Source: Rhodothermales bacterium
Lineage (GTDB): Bacteria > Bacteroidota > Rhodothermia > Rhodothermales > Bin80
DNA: 52,482 nucleotides
Reading direction: 5' to 3'
Assembly: GCA_022821385.1 (NCBI GenBank)
Contig: JAJEDR010000083.1
Span: forward strand, 1 to 52,482
Shown here piece after piece: positions 45,194-52,482 of this stretch; position 1 is the stretch's first letter; each line of letters begins with the position of its first letter. The notes beneath the pieces were generated by a model that was given only the letters and a program-made list of their open reading frames with translations, searched no databases and was not told the origin of the DNA. The translations under genes and the position numbers were made by a program.

Positions 45194-46529
45194 ACTCATT
45201 CGTCCAGGCTTCAATCTGCTCCAGAAACCCTGAAATCAGCTCTGGGTGATCTCCGCTTACATCCTCAAATGGATCTCCCTGCACATTAAAGAGCCGGACC
45301 TCCCCTTCTGTGGAGGTGAAGTGCCACTGGAGCGTACGAACGTAATACCCCGTTTGACGCTTGCCCATTGGATCGGTATCAGATCGCATTTGAGTAACCC
45401 GGCCAATCAAAGCATCTCTCTGGATGCTGCCCCGACCCTCCATCGCCGGGCGCAGAGATATCCCTGGCATGTACTTCGGTATTTCTATGCCTGCATAGTC
45501 CAACATAGTTGGAACCAGATCCACACTGCTTACAAGCACATCGTCAAAAACGGCAGCATTGATCGTACCGGGCCAGTTGAAAATGATCGGGGTTCGAAAA
45601 GCCTGATCATGTAATGACAGTTTACCGTTGGGGCCGCCATTATTGTAGAGTATAGGTACGCCCTTGTATTCTTCAAAGGGGGGTTGCTCCCAACCGTTGT
45701 CGTTCACATATACAATCAGCGTGTTTGACATAAGCCCGCGCATTTCCAGATGGTCGAGCAAGTCTCCAACCCCGGCATCAAACCATGTGCAATTACCATA
45801 ATACTCCTTGGCTGACTCAGACAGATTAGTATCCCTATACCGGGCATAGTACGCTTCGGGGGGATTCAGAGGAACATGCGGCAGGGAGGGCCCATACCAC
45901 AGGAAGAAAGGATTATCTAAATTACGATCAATAAAATCAAACACCGGCTGAGATGTCTCCCGGACAAGCTCTACACCTTCACCTCCCATGAGTTTTCCAA
46001 AGAAGCCCGGCTGACCGACCTCATCTGGAGACCATCCCCTGGACATACCTTCGGTAAACCCTCCATTGGCAAAAGATTGCTCCCACCACTTGCCTGCCTG
46101 AAAACTGATATAGCCTGCACGAGTCAGTAGACCGGGGAGGGTCTCGAATTCACGCATGGCATCCGCTTCATACAGGAAATCCCACTGCACTTGCTCTTCG
46201 GGAGCAAGGTAGTTGTACTCGGGGTCGGCTGCCTGCTCCTGTGCCTTGAATACTTCCCTCTGGGCAGCATACTGTATGGGGTACAGCCCTGTGCTCAGCG
46301 TCTGAAGGGCTGGACGGCAGTGGTTATCCGTTGTGTGCCCCTGTGTAAAGAGCGCGCCCCCATGCGCCAAACGGTCCATGTACGGCGTATGGACATGAGC
46401 CGATCCTGTAAAACCAAAATATGGATACCCGTGATCATCGCCAATTATAAGCACGATATTGGGTGGGGCGGGTGAACTGCATGCACTCCCAAGCATGAGC
46501 AGTAGTCCAACAATGAATCCCCGATGCAT
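45159..46529 (-). CDS. Sulfatase-family lipoprotein with atypical active-site motif
   Basis: About 456 residues. The lipoprotein signal (VGLLLMLGSAC) supports ATG 46529. The alkaline-phosphatase/sulfatase fold is clear: NIVLIIGDDHGYPYFG has the metal-binding DD pair, HTPYMDRLA follows, and IVYVNDNGWEQ and SLHDQAFRTPIIFNWPG correspond to the later metal and substrate blocks. At the formylglycine position, residues 71-75 read CRPAL, where family members normally have C-x-P-S/A-R. The key Arg is replaced by Leu, although the following L-STG still fits. Arg is needed both for formylglycine-enzyme recognition and for the active site, so activity is doubtful. No sulfatase-maturing enzyme is in the window. 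Confidence 0.85.
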   Translation of the reverse strand: MHRGFIVGLLLMLGSACSSPAPPNIVLIIGDDHGYPYFGFTGSAHVHTPYMDRLAHGGALFTQGHTTDNHCRPALQTLSTGLYPIQYAAQREVFKAQEQAADPEYNYLAPEEQVQWDFLYEADAMREFETLPGLLTRAGYISFQAGKWWEQSFANGGFTEGMSRGWSPDEVGQPGFFGKLMGGEGVELVRETSQPVFDFIDRNLDNPFFLWYGPSLPHVPLNPPEAYYARYRDTNLSESAKEYYGNCTWFDAGVGDLLDHLEMRGLMSNTLIVYVNDNGWEQPPFEEYKGVPILYNNGGPNGKLSLHDQAFRTPIIFNWPGTINAAVFDDVLVSSVDLVPTMLDYAGIEIPKYMPGISLRPAMEGRGSIQRDALIGRVTQMRSDTDPMGKRQTGYYVRTLQWHFTSTEGEVRLFNVQGDPFEDVSGDHPELISGFLEQIEAWTNEFSSPVLDPSLQ

Positions 46530-46978
46530 GTATATGATTCTCGATTGTGGCATTGTTACTAAATTTGCTCCCTCTTGGCTCCCTCAGAGTACGGGATTTT
46601 CCAGTAGTCCGGGATATATTTAGATCGATTGACCGCAGCCCTGAGCGTTTATTTACGTAACAAAGGGAGCAACCACACTCAAATACTCAGGAGCAGAGGA
46701 CCCATTCTTTGCCCAAGTTCACATACCTTGGGCCGAATACAAAGGATTCCGGTGAGCAAGAATGGGATATGGCATACCATTGACAAAACAATAAAGCACC
46801 TCGCCGTCTGGAGCAGACATAAATGTCTGGTAGTCAAGCAGTATACAAGGCGGTGGGCAACAGGAAGGTCGCTCGTGCGGGCCGGTCATGCTTGAAGATC
46901 ATGGAAGCCAATGTACTCCTCCCCACTCCGCCTATTGCGCAAACCTGATTACAAGACGAAATCTACTGTGCCAAACAG
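46530..46978. other. Intergenic, no gene seen
   Basis: About 450 bases between the sulfatase and rhomboid genes. A plus-strand open frame of 88 codons exists (46629-46895) but reads as random sequence without a family signature or good start site. The sulfatase promoter should lie at the left end. Confidence 0.45.
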
Positions 46979-47614
46979 TCAATAATTGGGCCTGGGTTTA
47001 AAGGGCAACCGTCCACGCCAGTACATGATTAGCAGAAATCCAGCGGCCATTCCACCTAAATGCGCCAAGTTTGCCACTCCAGGCTGAAGGCCGGGGTTTG
47101 TTGCAAGATAAAGCTCCAGTAAGCCATACCCTATCACAAAATACTTGGCCTTAATTGGGATCGGTGGAAAAAGCAGCATAATCCGCTGCTCTGGAAACAT
47201 CATACCAAAGGCAAGAAGTATCCCAAATACGCCGCCTGATGCTCCAATTGTAGGCCAGAGCCCTCCCGAGAGATAAGTAGATGCAAGCTGCACAAAGCCG
47301 GCCCCAAGCACACAGGCAAAATAATAGAATGCAAATCGCCGGGAACCCCATGTGTTCTCAATCTGAGCACCAAACATCCACAGCGCGAACATATTGAACA
47401 ATATGTGCGTGAATCCCCCGTGAAGGAAACTATACGTTATTAGTTGATACACCTGGAACCCGTTTCCAAGCGGCCACAACGCAAACCATCCCACAAGTGG
47501 AAAAATATTGACAAGCTGGGCAAGGAAAACCAGCCCATTTATGATCAACAGGTTCTTGATTACAGGCGGAAATGCGCCGTAACCACCGAAACCACCATAT
47601 GAGGAATACACCAT
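46979..47614 (-). CDS. Rhomboid-family intramembrane serine protease
   Basis: A 211-residue protein with six hydrophobic segments. The catalytic serine lies in TIGASGGVFGILLA (the GASGG form of the GxSG motif) and the partner His in ANLAHLGGMAAG. The conserved HGGFTHILFNMFALWMFG in the second segment supplies the usual His/Asn stabilising residues. Glycine/tyrosine-rich residues precede the first segment. Length and motif order fit a standard bacterial rhomboid that cleaves membrane-anchored substrates. No substrate is suggested by the neighbours. Confidence 0.94.
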   Translation of the reverse strand: MVYSSYGGFGGYGAFPPVIKNLLIINGLVFLAQLVNIFPLVGWFALWPLGNGFQVYQLITYSFLHGGFTHILFNMFALWMFGAQIENTWGSRRFAFYYFACVLGAGFVQLASTYLSGGLWPTIGASGGVFGILLAFGMMFPEQRIMLLFPPIPIKAKYFVIGYGLLELYLATNPGLQPGVANLAHLGGMAAGFLLIMYWRGRLPFKPRPNY

Positions 47615-48234
47615 CCCAGATATCTATACCCGCCTCCTTATAGCACTTTTAATGCCATTTGGTTGCAATGCTAACGAAGGAAACGCGACTAACGCTGTCT
47701 CTATCTACCTGTCGGGTTTGATCAGCGCTGTGGTGTTAGCGGCCCGCGTTTCCCTGCCCCCAGCGCAAATACTGGCCACGCGTTAACACGAAACTGACTC
47801 CTCCCTCAGACTAGACTGCGTTCTCGACCATATATAGCGTTAGTCACATTTTTCAACAGTAGCAGTTAGAAATTCACTTGAGGGAGAACGCGCGCAACGA
47901 GACGGGGCAGCTCGCTGCGGAGCCGCCAGAGGAGAATGTCCATCCTACTCCAGCAAGTGCAAAGCCTTCATACAACTCGGGATCCGATCACGGCCTCGGG
48001 CACCCACAGAACTAAATTGTGCACACACAATCCTCACAAGAGCTTGACGCTTGTCTTGGTGGGCAACTACCGCGGACTACACAGCTGAAAGGTCGCAGCG
48101 AAGAGTAATAAGAATTCCAGGATGGGCCTGTGTACTGCAATACTAAGCAACATGAAAACCATTGTTAAGTGCTTTTAACCATCACAAAGCCGGGTTCGAC
48201 TTATGTCATAGAAACAGGGTTTAGTGATTTATGT
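47615..48234. other. Long intergenic region, no gene seen
   Basis: About 620 bases with no recognisable frame, no tRNA fold (a GGGTTCGA near 48190 lacks the rest of a tRNA) and no repeat family. The rhomboid promoter is presumably at the left end and the hipB promoter at the right end. Confidence 0.45.
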
Positions 48235-48259
48235 ATAGTGCACTATGCAACCTTATAAT
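48235..48259 (+). promoter_or_regulatory. Candidate hipB promoter/operator
   Basis: A perfect 12-base palindrome, ATAGTGCACTAT (48235-48246), is followed by TATAAT at 48254-48259, 15 bases before ATG 48275. A palindrome abutting the -10 box is a usual place for an autoregulating HipB-type repressor. Seen in sequence; the role is inferred. Confidence 0.45.
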
Positions 48260-48274
48260 TTATTGAACAAACAA

Positions 48275-48610
48275 ATGAAATCACTTTCAATCTCAACACT
48301 TCCTGTCGCTGCTCGAAAAGCCTTAGTAAAACTAGGTGCCGACATTGCTGTCGCTCGTAAAAAACGACGTATTTCAACCGTCTCGATGGCTGAGCGTGCA
48401 TTCTTGAGTCGCAGCACACTCGCTCGGATAGAAAAGGGGGATCCATCGGTTTCAATAGGTGCCTATCTCTCCGTGTTGGCGATCTTGGGGATGGTAAAGC
48501 ACTTCGGGCAGGTTGCTGACCGCACTAATGACACGCTAGGCTTAGACCTAGACGAAGACCGACTGCCAAAGCGCGTCAGATCTGGAAGTCAAATAAGGAT
48601 AAGACCATGA
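48275..48610 (+). CDS. hipB: HipB-like XRE-family transcriptional regulator
   Basis: About 111 residues. The helix-turn-helix region is SMAERAFLSRSTLARIEKGDPSVSIGAYL (continuous), a sequence form typical of HipB antitoxins paired with HipA. The C-terminal LGLDLDEDRLPKRVR is also seen in this group. ATG 48275 is preferred because an upstream in-frame ATG at 48245 would place the palindrome and TATAAT box around or inside the gene. The longer version adds ten residues. It overlaps the truncated hipA start by four bases (ATGA), the normal hipBA arrangement. The antitoxin half is intact while its toxin is not. Confidence 0.85.
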   Translation: MKSLSISTLPVAARKALVKLGADIAVARKKRRISTVSMAERAFLSRSTLARIEKGDPSVSIGAYLSVLAILGMVKHFGQVADRTNDTLGLDLDEDRLPKRVRSGSQIRIRP

Positions 48611-48825
48611 ATGAAGTCATTGCGGTCCACTTGAAATTTTGTGGAAAGACACATCTTGAAGATTACCTCCGCTATATTGGAAAAGCCCACCGCAATAGTT
48701 CACAGTTTGAGTATACAGACCCTTGGCTATCCTATCGTGAGGCCTTTGCATTTGACTCCGCGTACCCCAACATTTTCGTTGAATCCCATGCTCATTCACT
48801 TGCATTAGCGAACCAGAATCCATGA
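48607..48825 (+). pseudogene. hipA: hipA N-terminal fragment
   Basis: 72 codons whose first ~55 residues match the HipA N-terminal subdomain: VHLKFCGKTHLEDYLRY, SSQFEYTDPWLSYREAFAFD. After AFDSAYPN the sequence no longer looks like HipA, and the kinase domain is missing entirely. The stop overlaps the start of the next gene (ATGA at 48822). A toxin lacking its kinase should be inactive. The break comes just before the segment (GLPGVFNDSLPDGWG) with which the hipA copy at base 3 becomes visible, but that may be coincidence of the window cut. Confidence 0.75.
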
Positions 48826-50237
48826 AAAACTTGATATTGGGCATAATAGCAATGCTCGGGATAGTTGCCGCTGCACCTCTGCAGGCCCAGGTCGTGCTCC
48901 GGACTGGGACTATCAACAGAATGTGGCCATCCCACCGTGCTAATCCACAGCAAACCGTGATTGCCGGGCGTCCCATGACTTTGGACGGAGACAGGGATCC
49001 ATACGATGCGCACCACATGGCTGCCTCGGAAGAGGCATCAGTTCGCTCGGAGTTCGTGGACATTCAGTACGACCAAGGAGAGGCGGTCGGTGCGAACAAT
49101 GGCGGCAATCATCTGTTCTTTGGCCTGGGAGGTGAAGCAAGAATGTCTACCCGATTCGCGCCCAATGCTTCTTCGGGAGACCGTCGAGAGGTGCGAATTG
49201 ATCGTATCTGGCTGGCCCCTTACTTCGAAAATCAGTTTAGCAACACCACGCAGCCCTCTTCTGCACCCCGGGACTTGACCGTCTACATTTATTCGGATCA
49301 AGGCGGCCAACCGGGGGCGGTCTTGTTTTCGAAGGTGATTGAGGATCCGAGGACTTTTGCCCCAGTGTCGGATTTCACTTTGAATTTCTTTGAATTGGAC
49401 CTGTCAAATGAAGGCATTGGTGTCCTGCCAGATGTCGTCCACATCGCATATGGAAACGCAGGAAGCGATGTCAATACCTTGGTCATTGGACCAGCCCCCT
49501 ACACAATAGAAAACGTGTCCCACCTCTACCCGGTGGATGGTGCATGGGCACCACTGTGGAACGTAACCTTATCTATTTCTGCTGGAGTCTCATCTTCGTT
49601 TGACTCGACTTTTGTGCCCATCCGCGCCCGCTTCAAGCTCGGGTATACAACGGCGCCTTTGAGCTTTTCACGGGGAGTTGCAGACCAATCATTCCCACGG
49701 GGGCAGTCAATTACGCCGTTGGTATTGCCGGAAGCCACGGGAGGCGTTTTGCCAATTGGTTATACGCTCGCTCCAGCACTGCCAACTGGTCTGAACTTTG
49801 ACTCGTCGACACGGACCATCAGCGGGACTCCGACGGAAGTGACTTCGGCACCCGTTCAGATTATATACAGGGCTACTGATGTGACTGGAAACGAAGACAG
49901 TCTACAGTTCAAAGTGGAGGTATATTCTCCGGTGCACATCGAGCGGGAGACCTTGCCAGAAGTATTCGTGGTACATGGCAATTATCCAAATCCGTTTCGG
50001 CAGGCGACGCGTCTGGTGTTTGATCTTCCCATACCAGCACGCGTAACTGTGGAGGTCATGGATGTTGTGGGGCGACGGGTGCTGAAAGTGCCGCCGGTAG
50101 ATGTAGCCGCTGGATGGGAAAACCACCTAGAATTGGACGGCCAATCGCTGCCGCCAGGACACTACCTGTACCGTATGGTTGTGTCCTCGGCGGAAGGCAG
50201 CTCAATACGCACAGGCCATTTCGTGCGTGTTCGGTAG
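48822..50237 (+). CDS. Secreted protein with Ig-like domain and T9SS-type tail
   Basis: A 471-residue exported protein with a signal peptide (LILGIIAMLGIVAAAPLQAQ). The first ~270 residues are an unassigned beta-rich region. A putative Ig (He_PIG-like) module follows: FPRGQSITPLVLPEATGG, LPTGLNFDSSTRTISGTP. The C-terminus (HGNYPNPFRQATRLVFDL, VMDVVGRRVLKV, ending TGHFVRVR) is the sorting-like domain shared with the other secreted proteins here. Its start is coupled to the hipA fragment stop, so it may be expressed from the hipB promoter, an unusual arrangement. Function unknown. Confidence 0.8.
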   Translation: MKNLILGIIAMLGIVAAAPLQAQVVLRTGTINRMWPSHRANPQQTVIAGRPMTLDGDRDPYDAHHMAASEEASVRSEFVDIQYDQGEAVGANNGGNHLFFGLGGEARMSTRFAPNASSGDRREVRIDRIWLAPYFENQFSNTTQPSSAPRDLTVYIYSDQGGQPGAVLFSKVIEDPRTFAPVSDFTLNFFELDLSNEGIGVLPDVVHIAYGNAGSDVNTLVIGPAPYTIENVSHLYPVDGAWAPLWNVTLSISAGVSSSFDSTFVPIRARFKLGYTTAPLSFSRGVADQSFPRGQSITPLVLPEATGGVLPIGYTLAPALPTGLNFDSSTRTISGTPTEVTSAPVQIIYRATDVTGNEDSLQFKVEVYSPVHIERETLPEVFVVHGNYPNPFRQATRLVFDLPIPARVTVEVMDVVGRRVLKVPPVDVAAGWENHLELDGQSLPPGHYLYRMVVSSAEGSSIRTGHFVRVR

Positions 50238-50697
50238 CCTTCCAACGCAATCATTGCCCGCTGGTCACGACCCTGGATGCATCTGGAGTCCTTCGCAGTG
50301 CGAAGGCCCCGCCCGTCAACGCCAGCGAACCCTGGAACAGGCCGCTGAGAACTTGAACGGGGATCGGCCACGGTGATCATGGAGATCGGCATTGCGACGA
50401 ACGAGTATCTGACATACTTGAAAGAACATCGACTGGGTTGCTGTGAAGTGGACCCAAGCCCTTCCGGCGCCAGAGGGACAAGCCGGATCAACAGTTTGAG
50501 ACCGCGGGTGGACTGAAGATTAGGCCCAGGGCAAGCGGATCCAGCCCGGCGAGTTGGTTGAGCAGTTTCAGGTAGTGGCACGGCAAAACAATAACAGAAA
50601 ATGGAACGATTTACTCCCTGTCATGGTGCAAGGGGTTTATCGGCATCAACTAGTAAACCGAGAGGCGTGCAAAGGCTACCATGCACTCGTCCCACTA
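50238..50697. other. Intergenic with a 17-base palindrome
   Basis: 460 bases. A near-perfect inverted repeat CCTTCGCAGTGCGAAGG lies at 50290-50306, 50 bases past the preceding stop, without a T-run. A 139-codon minus-strand open frame (50162-50581) covers much of it but overlaps the secreted gene's 3' end and has no recognisable family. It could be a decayed element; nothing firm. Confidence 0.45.
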
Positions 50698-52482
50698 ATG
50701 CCACGAAAAAAACAAAAGCCGCGCTTGCGTGCACTAAAGGGATATCGAGGGTTTCTGCTCCGCGTTTTTCGAAAACCTGAGATCGCCCAGGCTGCCTTTG
50801 TTCTGAGTATCCCGGTCATACCGATCGTCCTTGGGGCAGTTTTTCTGTTCGTCTACATGCTGATTCTTTCCCTGGATACACCATCCTTGCGCGAAATCGA
50901 AAACCCGGAACTTTCGTACGCAAGTGTAGCCTACACAGCAGATGGTGAAGAGCTGGCGCGCTATGGACGGGAGAACCGTTCCTGGATTACCTATGATTCG
51001 ATTTCGGTACATGTGCGCGATGCACTGATTGCAACTGAAGATCACCGCTTTTACGATCACTGGGGCATCAGCCTATTTCGCACAGCATCGGCAGTCACCC
51101 AGTCCATCCTCGGAGAGCTTGGGCTCCCATTCGAGCGTCAAGGAGGCTCAACTATCACACAACAGTTGGCGCGCAATATCTATAACGAACAGATCGGATT
51201 TGAAGTCAGTGTGACGCGCAAGCTAAAAGAGATGGTTACGGCAATACGGCTGGAACAACTCTATGCGAAGGACGAGATCGCCGAAATGTATCTGAATACT
51301 GTCCCCTTCCTTTATAATTCCTATGGGATCGAAGCTGCCGCGCGGACTTATTTCAGAAAATCAGCGACTGACCTGGATCTATTGGAAAGTGCAACACTGA
51401 TCGGATTGCTCAAAGGGACTTATCGCTATGATCCAGTGCGAAACCCAGAACAATCACAGATGCGCCGTAATACGGTTCTGTACCGCATGGTCTCCCAAGA
51501 TTTTCTTGACCGGGAACACTATGAGGCGATCAGGGACTCGTCCACGATTACTAATATCCGAACGGCAGATGTCACGGACAGCTTTGCTCCACACTATGCC
51601 GAACAGATGCGCCAGTGGCTCACCAAATGGGGCCAGGAAAATGACATCGATATATATGCCACTGGGCTCAGAATCGAAACCACACTCGACTCAAGAATGC
51701 AATCTATGGCCCAAGAAGCCGCCAGAACCACACTGGATTCCCTGCAGGCCGTCGTTGACTGTGAGTGGAGCGCGCCCAGAAGCCCGAGACTGGACTGGGG
51801 AACTGACTTAAAAAAATACATGGAGGCCCCCTGTCACGCAGACCCCGAAAATCGTTTTGCATGGTTCTGGGAACGCTACAACTCCTCAGATCTGAACACC
51901 TATATCGGAGAAACGTCGCGATACCAGACACTTCGGAGTCAGGGAGTGTCTCCGAATGAAGCATTGCGTGAACTCAAAACAAATGCTGAATTTATTGACT
52001 CACTCAAGGTTGCAAAGAGTCGATTGGAAGTTGGCTTCGTTGCAATAGATCCCCGAAATGGACACATAAAGGCCTGGGTTGGTGGTCGAACGCTTAAGGA
52101 GGATTGGTATGACCATGTCAGCATCGCAAAAAGACAACCTGGTTCGACTTTTAAACCATTTACCTACGCAGTTGCTATTGACAATGACTACTCACCTGAG
52201 AATATGTACAAAGACTCGGTCTATCAGTATGTGGACGAGTCTACGGGGGTAGTTTGGAGTCCAAGTAATTATGGGAATGAGGTTTCCGGGGACAGTGTCA
52301 GCATGCGGGAGGGACTAGCAAAATCTTTAAACACCGTTACTGCACAGATCATTCAAAATATTAATCCCTTAAATGTGGCCAACCTTGCTAAGAATATGGG
52401 GATCAACAGCGAATTGAACCCGGTTCGTTCATTGGCCCTAGGGACGAGCGAAGTCACATTGCTTGAGCTGGCGGTCGCGTAC
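50698..52482 (+). CDS. Class A penicillin-binding protein (3' end outside window)
   Basis: 595 codons visible and still open at the window edge. A basic cytoplasmic N-terminus (MPRKKQKPRLRALKGYRG) precedes one transmembrane helix (IPVIPIVLGAVFLFVYMLIL). The GT51 glycosyltransferase domain shows EDHRFYDHWG, GGSTITQQLARN and EMYLNTVPF. The transpeptidase domain shows the active-site STFK in KRQPGSTFKPF and the SLN motif in AKSLNTVTAQ; the KTG motif lies beyond the window. It polymerises and cross-links peptidoglycan, PBP1A-like. ATG 50698 is chosen because it begins the basic tail and no in-frame start closer to the helix is better. Confidence 0.93.
   Translation, partial: MPRKKQKPRLRALKGYRGFLLRVFRKPEIAQAAFVLSIPVIPIVLGAVFLFVYMLILSLDTPSLREIENPELSYASVAYTADGEELARYGRENRSWITYDSISVHVRDALIATEDHRFYDHWGISLFRTASAVTQSILGELGLPFERQGGSTITQQLARNIYNEQIGFEVSVTRKLKEMVTAIRLEQLYAKDEIAEMYLNTVPFLYNSYGIEAAARTYFRKSATDLDLLESATLIGLLKGTYRYDPVRNPEQSQMRRNTVLYRMVSQDFLDREHYEAIRDSSTITNIRTADVTDSFAPHYAEQMRQWLTKWGQENDIDIYATGLRIETTLDSRMQSMAQEAARTTLDSLQAVVDCEWSAPRSPRLDWGTDLKKYMEAPCHADPENRFAWFWERYNSSDLNTYIGETSRYQTLRSQGVSPNEALRELKTNAEFIDSLKVAKSRLEVGFVAIDPRNGHIKAWVGGRTLKEDWYDHVSIAKRQPGSTFKPFTYAVAIDNDYSPENMYKDSVYQYVDESTGVVWSPSNYGNEVSGDSVSMREGLAKSLNTVTAQIIQNINPLNVANLAKNMGINSELNPVRSLALGTSEVTLLELAVAY

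Noticed and set aside
46629..46895. 88-codon plus-strand open frame in the sulfatase-rhomboid gap
   Set aside because: No ribosome site, hydrophobic pattern or motif; composition looks random.
48180..48210. tRNA-like GGGTTCGA sequence
   Set aside because: No matching acceptor, D-arm or anticodon stem could be drawn around it.
50162..50581. 139-codon minus-strand open frame
   Set aside because: It overlaps the end of the secreted-protein gene and shows no domain I can name. It may be remnant sequence but is not supported as a gene.

Overview
The window looks like chromosome from a Rhodothermota/Bacteroidota-type bacterium. Several secreted proteins end in NYPNPF-type C-terminal domains of the kind used by type IX secretion. 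There is a PorV-family protein, a TonB-dependent receptor with a carboxypeptidase-regulatory-like plug extension, and mostly weak ribosome binding sites. No rRNA or tRNA gene was found. The assignment rests on reading protein families by eye, not on a database search.

Layout. (1) 1-1064: 3' part of a hipA-type kinase gene that begins outside the window. (2) 1.4-6.1 kb, plus strand: a lipoprotein TIM-barrel glycoside hydrolase overlapping a very large GH94-like putative phosphorylase. (3) 6.3-15.85 kb, plus strand: housekeeping genes, namely an M20 amidohydrolase, an IscA-type Fe-S protein, clpC, tyrA with an ACT domain, gcvT, ftsK and purE. (4) 15.85-24.9 kb: a subtype I-G (formerly I-U) CRISPR-Cas locus. 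The array has about seven repeats. The minus-strand operon is cas7(csb1)-csb2-cas3-csb3-(cas1 remnant)-cas2. The locus is bracketed by a direct repeat of the 3' end of purE plus its downstream flank. Two related 22-bp-periodic repeat arrays lie beside the outer copy in opposite orientations. (5) 24.9-28.2 kb, minus: mgtE, rsmA and a VWA-domain protein. (6) 28.4-32.3 kb, minus: an exported GH13 amylase-like enzyme and an FkbM methyltransferase. (7) 32.5-44.0 kb, minus: a tightly packed unit of a parvulin-type lipoprotein, a TonB receptor, a 1280-residue secreted protein, a PorV-like protein and another secreted protein, closed by a strong intrinsic terminator. (8) 44.1-47.6 kb: ispG (+), a sulfatase-like lipoprotein (-) and a rhomboid protease (-). 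(9) 48.2-52.5 kb, plus: a hipB-like regulator, a truncated hipA N-terminus overlapping a secreted Ig-like protein, and a class A penicillin-binding protein running off the window.

The most informative region is the CRISPR-Cas locus. Its interference genes look complete and translationally coupled. The adaptation module is broken: only the non-catalytic C-terminal tail of Cas1 remains, no Cas4 is seen, and cas2 has a suspicious frame switch. The array repeats are decayed. Together with the purE tail duplication, this suggests an acquired, now memory-frozen locus. The second notable region is the five-gene receptor/PorV/cargo operon, which may encode a self-contained outer-surface system. All functional links between genes are inferences from order and spacing.
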